From NCBI GenBank assembly GCA_949316235.1, contig OX438742.1, forward strand, positions 36,276,853 through 36,340,852: DNA of 64,000 bases, written 5' to 3'. Origin of the DNA: Oegoconia quadripuncta (lineage: Eukaryota; Arthropoda; Insecta; Lepidoptera; Autostichidae). A model generated the notes under the pieces. It made no database searches. It worked only from the letters and a program-made list of their open reading frames with translations, and was not told the origin of the DNA. Every line of letters starts with the position of its first letter. The stretch's first letter is position 1. The translations under genes and the position numbers were made by a program. This document shows positions 22,341-35,592 of the stretch, one piece after another.

Positions 22341-25305
22341 AATTACGCCGTTATGATAAAACGTTGTTATTTTATTGACCATCCTACCTATGATTTAATT
22401 GAAAGGGAAGATATTTTTGTAGCTGTCGATTGATACATATGATATCATATGATATCACATGCAGGCGTATGTACACGTTGCTGACTTGTTCAGCAGTTAA
22501 CACACGGTCAAATTATCACAGTTATGCGTCTTGAAAAAGTTATGTGTGTGTGAATCTGGAAAGATTCAGAAATTGTTATGTGAGTGCAATCGAAACAACG
22601 CTCTATAACTAACGGTAAGTAGAAAGAATTCGTCGCTTGAGCCCAAAATATAGAATTAAATATTAGAAAGATTATTTATTAAAGAGTTTATAACAATAAC
22701 GATATATACACAACATTCCTGATATCTAAATGAATTAAGCAATATTTCGTGCGCGTCCATTATTTACAAAGAGAATGATGCTATAACACTATTCGTGTAT
22801 AAAGTCATTTAACATGCACAAAACGATAACGGCACAATAAAACATCTATATTAATATTTTATATAAATAGCAATCAACTGCCCAACTTATGCCTACATTT
22901 ATTACCGATAATAGTATACTTAATATTAGTGTAACATAATGTGAACGCGACCTGATTACAGACTGACTGTAAGTTAGGTACTTAATAAAATTGTCTTCTC
23001 TACTATTTTATTAAATTATTACTTATGATACCTACTTACTGACTTTCCAAACTTCCAAATATTGTAGAGATATGTCCTTACCTAATCAATTTATTCGTCC
23101 TAACGTTCTATTTAACAACATTTAAAGAACTTGTTAATTTCATAGTATCCTATCATACTTGCTTAACTATAGATAATTTCAAGTGTAAGCACAGATTCGC
23201 AGCTGATGTGAAAAATATCTTACTTAATTACTATAAAATAATTAGGCCACTGCCATGAGACCCTGGAAAGCGAACTTACGAGTATTAAAGTTATATTTAG
23301 GAGTATACCTCATTTTTTTAGATTCATGACCTTCGGATAGCGATATGCGACGAACTCCCAGATATTTGTGGGTGAGGTAACAAGAGGTTTAGACGTTTGT
23401 TTTTCCTATCTGGATGATTTCTTGAAATTCTCGAAGTATTAGGTATGGTAGAAGAGGCTTTCTCTAGAGGAAACGATTGCGGTGTAAACACAGCCATGTA
23501 TTTTCGAGTTTTCAATCAAGTTTCTGGGCTCCTAAGAGTATACGAATGCAACACTATTAGCACATCTAGATTTATTTGTGACAGGTGCAGTTCTGTAGCA
23601 GTTCATTGGCAATGCTTAGAAATAACTCGCGTTCTTTTCACACGCGCTGGAGTTGCGTGTAAAATCGCACTCGATTATTTTTGTGGCCTTATTGATTGTC
23701 AGATTTATATTTCAGGTTTATATACTTCATCTGTCATCCTTTTGTGAAATCCCATAATAAAACTTTTAACTTCGACAGTAGGTAACACTCTTTTTAAACA
23801 TATTTTCTACATCATCTGCTCGTCCCCAAAGCAAAATACCCTTAATAGATAAGTAGGATTTTATACTGTGAAAATAACAAAGTAAACCAATCTTGCAGTT
23901 ACCACATTTGTTATAGCTGTCTGAGCATCCAGATGGCAACTTACTTCTCTCAACCTACTCGTTAAGGATTATGTAGAAACCATTCTAGAACACATTCTAT
24001 GATATGCTTGAAGCTCAAATTGTGTCTAGTCATGGCGCCATTGAATTAAGCACAATAAATTTCCCCTTTCTAATATTAGTTAAGGATTTATTATTATAAC
24101 AATGTGTTAACTACTTTTATTTTACCTACCCCAATGTTAAACACACCCTACAATATTTCTTTTAAGAACTTGCTATTTAAGTTTGTCTTTTAAAAATCAT
24201 AATAGGTAACTTCTCTAAAGGAGTTTGTTAGTTGTATTTTACTTGTTGTTTATGTGATTGGTACGAGTATGTTCCTCTTTCACCTAAAACTTATTACTTA
24301 TTATTTTAAGAATTTATAAGATTATTTTGTAATTTATTGTTATTGTTTGATTATTCTAAAGTTATGTTATGTACCTACTTACCATCTAGCCTTACGTAAT
24401 ATTAGTAAAGATCAACACCAAAGAAGATGCAATCTTCCAAATAACTTCCTTTAATAAATAATTACCTACTACATTATTATAATGGGGTATACCTAAGTCG
24501 CAGTTAGATAGTAAAAGCCCTGATAGTCACATCTCTAATGATTTATTACATCACGACAGACAGCAGGTACATTCTACGCATTACCTACTTCCGTAGACGT
24601 ACCTACTTGGTGATAAAAGATTCTACTTAAACTGATGTTGGTGGTGATAGTGATTTTTTTATTCACGATTTTTTTTTCTATAAAGTTTGCAATAGAATAA
24701 ATAGTTTTTTTTTAATTTAATGAAAATGACACATACATTTTATACCTAATAACTATAGCAAGTTATGTTAAAATAATTATCAAAATCGTCAGAAAATTGA
24801 TTTTTGATATTACAGGCAGTAGTCCGGTTTCTCGTTGGTCGTACATAGTATCAATAATTGTAATAGTAAATTTGCTTACTTGAGCTCAGACTCCGGCCTA
24901 ATCAATTGACTTCTTTCATCTCGTTTTTGAGTTCTTTATTTATAACCGCAACCATAATCTATTTATAACCCTAGTCGGGTTTTTATAACTGTTTTAATTT
25001 TATTAAGACAAGAGTTTCTTTCGTCGAACCCTTACCCATCTCGATGGGATGATGGAATTATTTGTTGCCAAGTGTGACAAGATGGCTGCTATCGTCGACC
25101 ATGTGGGATTTATCATGATGACATACCGTCACTCCCGGGACCCGTATGAATATAACCACACCTTATTTGTCCAAATCGGCTGAAGCGTTTAGGTTTAGGT
25201 GAAATACATTACCTTCCCTTTAAAAATACATAAGTCGCGTCTGCGTACCTACCTTGTGAGGCCCGGCGTCCTTGCACATTGCACCTTGGTCAAACCCGCG
25301 CCCCT
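22341..25305. other. Long intergenic stretch, no gene recognised
   Basis: It is AT-rich. A small self-complementary run (CATATGATATCATATGATAT) lies near 22437. A 100-codon open frame at 23445-23747 has no recognisable domain and is probably chance. Confidence 0.4.
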
Positions 25306-25309
25306 TACT

Positions 25310-25430
25310 TATTCAACACTTTATTGTACACACACATGAAAATACACATTAAAAAGAATTAAGTACAAATGTACAAGAGATCTCTTCCAGCACACCCGCG
25401 AAAGCGAACCAATTTTAAAAGGTAGGCATA
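25310..25430 (-). repeat. Non-LTR 3'-end-like repeat, reverse
   Basis: CACTTTATTGTACACACACA and GAGATCTCTTCCAGC resemble the reversed 3' ends at 2905 and 16995. Confidence 0.45.
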
Positions 25431-27384
25431 CATAGTGTGTTCACGAAAATGACTGATAATTAACCTTAATAATATTTAAACTAATAATATCACTAACTAA
25501 ATATATACATACTTATTGCAAACGGCATACATACGATGAATAAATAAATATATAAAACTACATAAAATGTGTTTATACTGTAGTAGATAATAAATTATAT
25601 ACACATACATACATAAATACCTTTTCGGAGGACCTTGAGGACCTTTTCGCCCCCATCTCTACATGGATCCATCTCTAGGGGCTAAGATTATTAATTCTAA
25701 ATGGTAAGAAGTCTAATACCCCGTAGAATCGGGGTGTTAATTCGATTCTATGTGAGGATTTTCCACCATTCCTAGTGAAATATTAAAATAATCCTTTAAA
25801 CATTACATCTTTTGCTAAATCACTGAACCATTATTAACTACTTAAATCCAATCAAATTATTTCAAATGGATTTAGATAGTATTGAAATAGAATGAAAGCA
25901 GTTTGTATTGTATTCCGTCATATAAATGTAACTAAATCATTAGTAATATGGCTATATCATGGTTTATACTATCTTAATGCGAACCTAGGTACCTGTCGAT
26001 ACAAAGAAGAAAATTGTTTACTATTTTATACAAAATATATAGATAGATTTAAAACGAAATAGAATGATAGATGACTAGGCTTTCTTTCAATTGTAACTTC
26101 AATAATATTTTTTTGTATTAGATACAATAGACAACAAATAAAATTGTTTATCAGGGTATTATTATTATAGATAAATTAATTTAATTAAAGTGTTTGGTAG
26201 ATACACAGTATTTAATTTTTTTGCATTTAATCAATTGTGCAAAATAGAATGCGAGATTCGCTCCTAAAAGTAAAAGTGCATTATCGCATAATATTGTAAG
26301 TATATTTTAAATGAGTTTACGATATTTTTTTAAGGAAACATGTATTGTACAAATTAAATAATATCTAAAACTTATGCAATGGTTTTGTAAATTGTGCCTA
26401 CCCTATTGACCTATGCGATACATTTAAAAGTAAACGATAGTGACCAGTTTCCATATAAGCTGTAATCGACCAAATGTAAAAAAATTGCGATATTTTCAGC
26501 ATTTTAGTAATAACAGTTAAAGTAATATAAGATATTTAAATGTACCTTCCTTATTTAAACAATAAGGCGTATTTGATTGATTGATTGAACAGTTAAAGTA
26601 GGTAGGGCCTAATTTGCGCTATTGAAATAGGTTTAAATTTATAACTTATTGTATGGTCACTTTTGTATTACCTACTCACACAGAAACAATCGCAATTATA
26701 ATAAACAATTATAATCAAAATATAATTTTGTACATCTGGTTGAGTTCGATTATAGTTTGTATGAAACTATAGTTGACCCTTAAAACAAAGTCGTAGCAAA
26801 GAAAAACAGTATACATAAAATAAAAAGTAATTACAACGTGTTAACGAGATAATGTTGAGTTCGAAACGCCAGTTTTTAGAATTCTTGTGTGACGTTCTTT
26901 GCTGTATTTGATTGAAGTAGTGTTATTTTCGTACCTACCTGTTCAACTTCATTTTTTATTTTATGGCAATCGGTCGTTTATATTACGATCGACAATTACT
27001 GCCAGAGTCCGGTTGTATGGCTAAAACGCTAAATGAGGTTGACCAGTATGAAGTCTGTGACAAACTATGGGTCTAGATCATGTTTGAAGGATCTAAAACA
27101 GAAAGAAGGACAAACAAACATAATACAAGACAGCACAGGCACAAGATATACTTTAATTTCATAATTTTATATTATATGTGGATATATAGGTACTTGGATA
27201 AAATATTGGCAAAAGGGGAATTTGTATATAATAATAGGGATTTCATGTTAATGGGTCTAGGGATATCATAGGAAGTATATCATTTATAGAGACTGGTCGG
27301 ATAGGGCAGTTAAAAAAGATGATCCATAGATCCTTTCTCAAGACCACAGCCACAAATTGCAGAATCTCTAATGTTTAATGAAAA
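25431..27384. other. AT-rich intergenic stretch, nothing recognised
   Basis: There is no supported gene. TTTGATTGATTGATTGAA near 26573 resembles a LINE-end scar also seen near 29878. Confidence 0.4.
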
Positions 27385-27690
27385 CATAGGGTTAAGACGC
27401 GGTCGGACGCGGACGCGGATAAATTAGGAAATTTGGGAGGTCCGGGTTCGATTCCCAGGCAGGCCATGTACCAAAGACTTTTTTAAATTTAATGTAATTA
27501 CTGCTCTTAAACGGTGAATGAAAACATCGTGAGGAAACCTGCATGCCTGAGAAATAAAATTCAAAGGCATGTAAGTCCCCAACCCGCATTGGGCCAGCGT
27601 GGTGGAGTATGGCCCGTACTCCCTCATATACGAGGGAAGGGTTATATTCCTGCAGTGGGATGTTTACGGTCTGATGATGATGATGAAGCA
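27385..27690 (+). repeat. SINE family C (tRNA-derived, GATGATGATG end)
   Basis: The tRNA-like head TTAAGACGCGGTCGGACGCG carries a small internal expansion. It is followed by the B box GGTCCGGGTTCGATTCCCAG, a body with AACATCGTGAGGAAACCTGC, and a GATGATGATGATGA end. The same family occurs at 40447, 44108 and, reversed, 47955. Confidence 0.8.
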
Positions 27691-27714
27691 AGAATCGTAG
27701 ATGTGATCTTGCAT

Positions 27715-28190
27715 GTGCCATTTTAGTTGAAACGTTTGATTATTTGTTAAATTAATAAAAAATATCATTTTTTAATTTATTTATTTGCTCATTCATCAAT
27801 AATTGCTACGTCTAACAGCAATACGAGTCAATACAATATGTAATAAAGATAGACACTTACTTATACCTACTAGATAAATATAAAAATTATACATTATAAA
27901 AATGATACATGGTTTTCCATTAAGTATGTCCTGTAATTTAGACTTATCAAATAAATCGTTCTACACCTAAGTTTTAAATAATAAGATACTTAGAAGAATT
28001 ATTCAGATTATATTATGTAGGTAAATTGATATAAATTTGGTATACAATGCATGGCCATAAGTTTGGCGTTTGTCATTACTTCCCAGAATTCATTTCTTAT
28101 TGGCGACGCTATATAAAAAAATCCGCTATTTAAGCGACGTGGACAACACGAGACTGGTATACTTCAGCTATTTTCATAGAATAATGGCTT
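27715..28190 (+). repeat. Direct duplication, left copy
   Basis: It shares TTTTAGTTGAAACGTTTGAT, TGTAATTTAGACTTAT and GCATGGCC(A/T)TAAGTTTGGC in order with 28795-29225. Confidence 0.65.
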
Positions 28191-28199
28191 ATGCCATGC

Positions 28200-28487
28200 T
28201 CAACATAAAATAACCGGATGTCGTGGGTTCGGTCCCCAGCGGGGTATATGTTTAGTACTCGGTTTAGTTGGTGGTAGGGCATTTAGCTAGCTTCCCCCAA
28301 TTTAACTAAATCTGCCGCCAAGCAACAATGTTAATAGCATTGTTGTGTTCCGGTTGTCAGAGACAAGATAGCCAGTCCCCCAAATAAGATGGGGTTTCCG
28401 GGCCAGTACGCTTCCACCATCGGCTTCATCTTAACTTAACATCGGGTGTGATTGCGGTCAAGTGCTAACCCGTAGTGCATAAAAAAA
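28200..28487 (+). repeat. SINE family B copy
   Basis: The head is eroded, but the B box GGTTCGGTCCCCAGCGGGG and the complete body to CCCGTAGTGCATAAAAAAA are clear. It lies between the two direct duplicates. Confidence 0.75.
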
Positions 28488-28794
28488 TAACATTATTTAG
28501 CAAGACAAAGGTAGGTTTACCTCCTATGAGGGTGACATTATCATTATTATATTAAACCCTAGTTAAAACAAAATAGAAAAACAACACACCCGATTTTTAC
28601 AGAAACAAAACCATATTCAAACTTATAAACTAAAGCTGTCAGGTTTCATTGCCAGTACCATAGCCCAATACCATAGATAGCCCAAGTGATATTTTAATCT
28701 ATTTGAGCCATACTAAAGGAGCTGTAAAAAAGAAAATAAATGGTTGGAAATAGTATGTACTATTTCTATATTTATGTATGTAAGAATCATTACA

Positions 28795-29225
28795 ATGTTG
28801 CATGTGCAATTTTAGTTGAAACGTTTGATTGAAATATTTGTTAAATTAATAAAAATTAACCATTGCCTTTATTGTTTTATTTGCTTACCAATGATTGCCA
28901 TGCTACCTTTAGAGGTAGCTTTATTGGTAAGCAATTGTTAACAATAGCATTAAAATTTTATCACACAATATGTGATTAAGATAAACATAGCTTACATAAA
29001 ATAAAAAAATGAAAAATGGTTAGTTACCATTACGTTCTGTAATTTAGACTTATTAAATAAATTATTTTTACACCAAAATTTTAGAAAAATAATAATAAGG
29101 TACTTAAAAGAATTAGTCAGATTATATTATTAGGTAAATTTATATAAATTTGGTACACGAGAGTGAATTTTTCAAGTGGCGTGCATGGCCTTAAGTTTGG
29201 CGTATGTCAATTCATTCCTTTCAAA
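28795..29225 (+). repeat. Direct duplication, right copy
   Basis: It is collinear with 27715-28190 but with many substitutions and small indels. It includes a local inverted pair near 28880-28930 (GCTTACCAATGATTG with GGTAAGCAATTG). Confidence 0.6.
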
Positions 29226-30039
29226 CTTCAAGCATTTATTTCAACGTAAGATACATGATATCGTTTGTTGAATGTCAATTTATATCTACTGGAAATAAAA
29301 GGGCTTATTGCATTTATCTGTCAGTCAGTATGTCCAAGTACTACCGCTGCGGAAAGGGAAATCATCTGTGGTAAATAAGCGGCGCAAGAAACCCCCAGGA
29401 TTATTGTTTTCATTTTCTTTTCAAATAAAAAGTATACAACTAAAACAATTTTATAATTTTTGGGAGCAGGTCGAAGTACACGAAGTTTGTCATTTAGGAA
29501 TTTTTTATATACCTAACTAGTTTCACGAGTAATTCCTGAAAAGACCGTCTTATCTACAAATTCTACTTATCTTCATCAATCACAATATTACAATAAATTT
29601 TTCTTACATTGTTTAGGCAGAAATTTATGCATCTTGTTTTTTTTTGGCATTTAAAACCAAGTTATTGACTGTAAACCAGCGTAAAATTAACCGAAGTACC
29701 TATTATTCACCATGAAAGAACATTGTCTTTTCTGTCAACTTTAAAAACTAATCTCTCCACTTATTAGCGACGGTAGATTCCGTAAGACATTCAAAAATAA
29801 ATTAAATTCAAAATTAACGTAGGTATTCAAAAAAAAAAATCTTTTTTAAGTTTGTTAATTGTGTAATAAGGAATACTTGATTGATTGATTAAATTTAAAA
29901 CCACAATGAAACGGAAACTATGTGCCAAAGGATATTATAAAATTGCTGACTAGGTACCTATGTATGTAAAAATGTGCGGCCATGAACCGTTTGACAATAT
30001 GCAGTATATTGTTTTTTGTCGAATCATAAATTGTATAAA

Positions 30040-30180
30040 TACTTATTTAAAAAGAGCAAGAAACTCCCCTTGAGTTTAGAGTTCTTCTTTGGGGAGACTG
30101 CTTTGTCATTATATGCAATGACGATTTCAAATGTTATTCTTATAAGTTACGAAAAAAACTTCTTTTGAATTTGAATCGAA
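30040..30180 (+). repeat. Non-LTR 3' UTR-like repeat
   Basis: AAAGAGCAAGAAACTC and TTCTTCTTTGGGGAGAC match, in both shared blocks, the repeat at about 50805-50960. Both are relatives of a LINE 3' region with no coding part left. Confidence 0.45.
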
Positions 30181-30372
30181 TGGTGCAATACACTGGTTTT
30201 TTTTTTCATAATCAACGGTTTCGATTTCTGGCTAAAAATATTGAATTAATAAAATCGAATAATGAAGTTTTAGTTTTTATAAAAATCGGGCCCGAGACTC
30301 CCTTGAGTACTTTTCGCTATTCCTTATAGTTTCGGATTTGGCCTTGCACGCCCAATTGAAAATTCTACCTGC

Positions 30373-30403
30373 ATATCCGATATATATCATATATATCGGA
30401 TAT
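30373..30403. repeat. Perfect 15-base-arm palindrome
   Basis: ATATCCGATATATAT and its reverse complement flank a single base. It could extrude a hairpin; no function is implied. Confidence 0.7.
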
Positions 30404-30430
30404 TTCCGAACCCTGATTCCGATAAATAAA

Positions 30431-30678
30431 TTGGTTGGTGGAAGGGCATTTTAAATGTCCGCCTGGCTAGCTACCACCATCTTATCTAAATCTGCCGCCA
30501 AACAGCAATGTTAATAGCATTGTTGTGTTCCGGTTGTTAGAGATAAGATAGCCAGTTCCCTAAATATTTGGATTTCCGGGTCAGTACGTTTCCATCTTCG
30601 GTCTCATCTTCACTTATCATCAGGTGTGATTTAGGTCGAGCGTCACAGCGCTTGGCTGACGCGTTGTGCATAAAAAAA
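30431..30678 (+). repeat. SINE family B, 5'-truncated
   Basis: It starts inside the body at TTGGTTGGTGGAAGGGCATT and runs to the GCGTTGTGCATAAAAAAAA end. The tRNA-like head is missing. Confidence 0.7.
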
Positions 30679-31394
30679 AGTTCCCGCGGGATAAATAAAA
30701 TGTAATCCTCATTTCAAACTTTTAACGTTTGAAAACCTAATCGACTTGTACTACCGTAGGTATAAGTAAAATTTAAATGTTGATCTGAATTACATTTGCT
30801 ACACACGTAAAATATGTCCTGGAAAAGAATATTCGTATAAAATAAGCATTCCCGCGGGATACACAACTAGTTTTCATCAAAAATGAACAAAATCAGTTTA
30901 CAATGTTCAAGATATAATAAAGTATGTGCTATATATGGACTACACATTTTATGATCTCTGAAACAAGCAGTCTGAAAAACCGATTTTTATATTTAAGGTA
31001 TAAGTAATATAAAAGGGATACAAATTCAAAAACAACTACCATGCCATAGTAACGTCTTGTTTTGAAGTGTTATTATGTTGTACTACTAAATAGTCCGCTA
31101 TTAGAATTTCCTCCTCAGGATTGACTAGCATATTGACTAGAATGTTTCGCTTAACCTAAGAAATTATTTCCACTGCATGTTAACATTGAGCACGTCTATT
31201 CTATTTTCTAACGTTAACTGTAAATAAGCCATTATTTTAGCCCTAAATTAGACAAAACTGGCTGTGGCGCGCACCATGGTCACACAGTAGCGCGCTGCAT
31301 AGTGACAATACCGGCCGCTATGTTCTTCACGCCACAATGCAGTAGCTCCCCAACGACTTGAAAAATCCACGCCCATTGGAATCTGTAATAATAA

Positions 31395-31625
31395 ATATTT
31401 ATATCAATACTAGGTTTCAGCCCGCGGCTTCGCCTGTGTGGATTGAGTTTATGGCGGATATGTTTAATTTGTTTATCCCGCGGGAACTACACACTTTACC
31501 GGGATAAAAATATCCTATGTTGTATCCAGGGTAAGTTCTACCCATCGAAATCCTTTTATCCGTTTCGTCGTGATTGAGTAACAAATAAACAAACAAACAT
31601 CCAAACTACATTTATAATATAAGTT
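31395..31625 (-). repeat. Dispersed moth-type repeat, reverse
   Basis: It reads in reverse as the repeat at 4640: CAGCCCGCGGCTTCGCCTG at one end, ATCCCGCGGGAAC in the middle, and AACAAACAAACATCCAAACT with CATTTATAATAT at the other end. Confidence 0.6.
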
Positions 31626-32214
31626 AGATTAGATTTCAGATACTTACTGTTATATAAATATGTCAGATACCAATTATTTAGCCCCATACTGGTGATGCCT
31701 ATAGTATGGATATAATAATATACCTATTAGTCATCATTATAGTATCAGCCATCGATAAACATAGACCATAGATTTCGAGAGCGACTGGTTGGAAGCAACG
31801 ACCTGCATCCAGAGACTTCCCGCGATATTCATTAGGCCGTCCGTGGGTGGACTTCATACGCTGCGCTTGCTGAGTGGGTTCTACTCTAGAACTTTAATGC
31901 TCCCACCGTCCATCATTTCTTCGAGTTATGTGCCCTGCTTACCACAACTGGCTGGGCTATGTCGTTAAAACCTACGGATTTCTTTATTCTTGATTCGATC
32001 TAGGTTCACTGCAAGTGTGACCTACAGCTTTCTTTTGACGCCCATAGTGAGACACCACTTTTCAGTACCCTAACCCATAACACACATTTAAGGACCGAGA
32101 TATTTTGTTACATGCGAACAACAAGTATCGTGCTAGACAAATCGACGTTTTAGAAAAAGTTTCGAGGCCTTGAGCTGTACTTTGTTTGCAGGCAAGCACA
32201 GGATGTTCCAGCAG

Positions 32215-32365
32215 ATTCAGCGTCGACACATAAAGCGAAATGACGCAATGCCCAGTTAAAGGTTTATTGCGTGTGAAGCTTGGCCGTCTGGAAATCCAGA
32301 TCTTAATCCGCTGGACTACCGACTATGGAATGTTTTAGAGGAGAAACCATGCTCGAATCTCCATT
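32215..32365 (+). pseudogene. Mariner-type transposase relic
   Basis: A degraded frame reads QQDSAPAHKAK, then WPSGNPDLNPLDYRLWNVLE, the second and third catalytic-Asp surroundings of the Tc1/mariner DDD group (the LDY variant seen in maT-like elements). In-frame stops and a fusion to an RTE-type tail at 32370 mark it as dead. Confidence 0.7.
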
Positions 32366-32369
32366 GCAA

Positions 32370-32480
32370 TAAAGGTCGCGGGAAATCGCTGGATTGGAAA
32401 GCCACTTCCAAGCGGTCACTCTGGAATTCTATGGGGGAAGTCTATGTTCAGCAGTGGACGTCCTGCGGCTGATATGATGA
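32370..32480 (+). repeat. RTE-type LINE 3' tail
   Basis: AAGGTCGCGGGAAATCGCTG, then GGGGGAAGTC and CAGCAGTGGACGTCCTGCGG with a GATATGATGATG end. It is the same tail type as 14884 and 15604. A reversed short piece is at about 31797-31840. Confidence 0.6.
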
Positions 32481-33009
32481 TGTTGATGAACTGTCCATCA
32501 AATTTAGTCTAGGTTAGGTACGCATAAAACAGGCATTGAATCATCAGCCATTCGAGAAAAGGTGTTGGTATTTGCAAAATGGTTCTTAGCCATGTTTAAT
32601 GATAATTAGTCGTTTCGAAGACGTTCGTTTTCGCGCTTTTAACGCAGTTGGTCTATTGAGTTATTGGTCAAATGCCTGCTGTACGCCTAGTTGCTACGTC
32701 AGCAGAAGACCACAGAGCATGTTTACTCTTATGAATGGAGAATGACTCAATGTAACGTTGTGAGAGCTAGTGTAAATTGAACAGGTGAAGTATGTTTTTA
32801 CTAGAGACGTCAAAATGTGAGGAGGATTATTGAAAAGACAGTGAAGACAGGAAACTGATTGGGGCCTTGCGTGCAATTGTGGGCAGTCGGTCATTATCAG
32901 GCAATTCAAGAGGGGCATCCACAGTGACTGTGACTGATGTACATGAGCGAATTTTGGTTATGGCAGAAGAAGCATGACTTGCAATGATAGATTGAAGAAT
33001 TGTGAGATT

Positions 33010-33141
33010 AGAGAAAGGTATGGCGTGCAAGATGATTTAGTGAGTAAGACAGTAAGGGGTATGTTAAGGTGGTTTGGGCGTATGGAACGAATTAGTGAAA
33101 GGAGAATAACCAAAGTAATGTACTGGATGTATTTTTTACCG
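33010..33141 (+). pseudogene. Non-LTR reverse-transcriptase fragment
   Basis: The frame encodes RERYGVQDDLVSKTVRG, then MLRWFGRMERISERRITK. This is the 'G-hydrophobic-RWFGHxxRM' block near the C terminus of lepidopteran LINE polymerases. It stops at 33139-33141 and has no upstream RT core. Confidence 0.65.
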
Positions 33142-33212
33142 TAAGGAAAAAATAGAGCATATTAGGTAAATGAAATGGAAGTTATTGGAAATAGAAGTTA
33201 TTTGACAGTTAC

Positions 33213-33313
33213 CTTTATCCTCGTCGTCCTCCTCTTCATCATCTTCCTCCTGTTCCTGGTCCTCCTCTCCTTCTTCGTCGTCTTCTTCTTTTTCGCCTTT
33301 CTCATTTTCATTA
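33213..33313 (-). CDS. Possible exon encoding a Glu/Asp-rich stretch
   Basis: On the minus strand a good acceptor (TTATTTCTTTTCCAG) and a donor (AAAG|GTAACT) bound a 101-nt open segment. It encodes NENEKGEKEE followed by almost only Asp/Glu/Gln. It is also a TTC/TCC microsatellite, so it may be simple sequence by chance between splice-like sites. Neighbouring exons were not found. Confidence 0.3.
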
Positions 33314-33424
33314 CTGGAAAAGAAATAAGATTTACACACTATCGTTATAACGATAGTATAAAGTACAATTTGTCTCGATAGATGTAGCCAAAAATATAAA
33401 TTGTCCCATTATAAGGTCTAACAA

Positions 33425-33615
33425 AATTAACCCGACAAACGTTGCCGAGTATGTATAGGATGCACCTATTACGAAAAAAATAAAAAATAAAACATTAAAG
33501 CTGTTAACTTTAATTGCATCCAAATACATTCATCCGTTTCGCCGTGATTGAGTAACAAACAAAGAATCAAACAAACAAACATCCAAAGTTTCACATTTAC
33601 AATATTAGTTAGATT
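33425..33615 (-). repeat. Dispersed moth-type repeat, reverse, partial
   Basis: CATTCATCCGTTTCGCCGTG, the AACAAACAAACATCCAAAG run and TTTACAATATTAGTTAGATT follow the reversed repeat at 31395-31625. Confidence 0.5.
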
Positions 33616-33730
33616 AATTTTATTGCATTTTATAAGGTGTATTAAAATATATATAGCAGCCGAATTCATAGAAAATATTTACCAAGCACTTGTAATGCTG
33701 TATAAATTTTGAATATTTACGTATGTTACG

Positions 33731-33810
33731 ATGCCTTGCTGTGCCATAAAGGGGTGTGGGAACCACTATAGGAACTGCAGCTATAAAAAAAACAGCATTA
33801 CTTTCCATCG
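33731..33810 (+). CDS. THAP-domain first exon (C2CH zinc finger, N-terminal part)
   Basis: ATG at 33731 opens MPCCAIKGCGNHYRNC and runs through SITFHR to a consensus donor (CG|GTAAGT, phase 2). A Met-proximal C-x2-4-C pair followed by a Phe-rich turn is the start of a THAP DNA-binding domain. In many THAP genes it is split after this point, so the missing C-x2-H half should be in a later exon. I found no convincing partner downstream, so this is either the first exon of a gene with a long intron or an orphan relic. Confidence 0.55.
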
Positions 33811-33999
33811 GTAAGTGATTAAATCAATAAAGCTCGTCAATTTATTTTCATAACAAAGCTCAACGTAATTTGGTTGACCTTGTGCACTGTCCCACTTGAA
33901 ACATTCCCGTCCTTTTCTTACACCGTATTAAAAATGTGCATCTTACTCTGACAACTTCACAGCACGTGTAAGTAGTGATGTAACACATAGTAGCAAACT

Positions 34000-35590
34000 A
34001 GTTGTCGATATTTTGTCATATCACAAACCAAGTTTATTCTATGTTTACGTTATTACAAATATGCGTGTTTTTTTATTTATACGATAGTTCACATCATATA
34101 CCCAATCATTTTTTTTTGTAATCCAACGCAGTAAACTTAAATTAAGTAAATAATGGTACGTGCTAAATATATAAATATTGCCTAAACGGCTGGACGGGAT
34201 TGAATGAAAGGTTTGTAGAAAGATTAGGACCTGGATTAACATATAGGTTAATTTTTCTGCTGAACCGATTTTGATGCAATCTTCCACGCGAAGTACACAT
34301 GACAAAAGAGCTATATGTATAGTCTAAATTTGTAAAATAGTAAAACCGAATTCGTTGTAAAAGTGAGATTAAGCGTTATTCATATTACGTCACAGACATT
34401 ATCATTCCGTTATTACCAAAATCGATTAGAATCGAGACAACCACACCTGTACAAAACTATTTGTTCCATTTGACAGAAAAATCAGAATAGTGACGTACCA
34501 CGAAGCTGAGCGACGGGTAAAATAATCGATCGTTTTATTTCTATAGCGTATTTTAATAAACAGACCCAACATCGGCATGTATTATGCATGTAATCATGCA
34601 GTAGGTACACACTCAGTAGTTTTCCTTGAATAATCACAACAAACGTTAAATATTTCAATGTAAAATGAATTACACACAATTTAATAAACAAACTTATTTA
34701 CCGATGAAAATACACATTTCCATTATCTTAACAAATATTTTTTGTTGAGATTTTACAACTCAATACACCACACTTAGGCATTTTTCAATATTTCGTAATT
34801 AACGGCCTTGTATTGATATTTAATATATTTTTATTTCTGTATTACCTTGTGTATGTATGACGTGATTCCTGTGGGGTGGGACATTATGTAGGTTACGACA
34901 TATCGATAAAAAATCGAACATGGCTCCTCCCTATTCTAGTGTCACCCCTGCCGCCCGCTCTTCAGCTGTTTGCCAGACTGATTTGTTCGGCGTTTGCCGT
35001 TGATTACATGTCTAGTAGGGTGGTTGGTCTGTGGTATCTACCTACCGATTTATTGTTGTAACTAATGTGGACACTTCAATAAAAATCTTTTGTACGAGTT
35101 TTTATGACAATCTTTGGGTAAAATTTTCGTTTCTTAGTTATTTCTATCCATCAATACTCACTGAAACCATCTGCATATAATTTCAATATAATTAATTAAT
35201 TTTATGTAATATCTATGTTAATATAGAACTAATTATTCAGAGAGAATATTCTATTGAATATTCCAATTTTACAAGCACAATATGCATGTAGGTACCTACT
35301 ATGTTGAAATCCGTGAATCAATCAGTTTAATTGTAGTATAGGCATAAAAGGTTGTTGACCTTAGGTTGTTTTCTTTCGACCTCGGACGAATTCGGCACTT
35401 ACATAATCCTTAAAGTACCCAAAACGCCTATGTAAATATTGTGAAGTTACAAAAGAGATAAAATGGATTTTAGTGTCTATGAAACAAGATTTTGTACACT
35501 TGTCTTGCAAACCCTTTGTAAGTTAAGCAAGAGACTTGTAACTTCTATGAATTCGGCTGTAACTATTTAGGCATGAGATTTTTATACAGG
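34000..35590. other. Stretch without a recognised gene
   Basis: Short frames on both strands look accidental. A piece near 34180-34300 resembles the 4640-type dispersed repeat in fragments. No second THAP half was found here. Confidence 0.35.
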
Positions 35591-35592
35591 GT

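Noticed and set aside
23445..23747. 100-codon plus-strand frame
   Set aside because: It has no family resemblance, no supporting splice sites, and a length within chance expectation for 64 kb.
33175..33381. Hydrophobic plus-strand frame (VVLLFIIFLLFL) as a small membrane protein
   Set aside because: It is the complement of a GAA/GAG microsatellite, so the hydrophobicity follows from TTC/CTC repeats.
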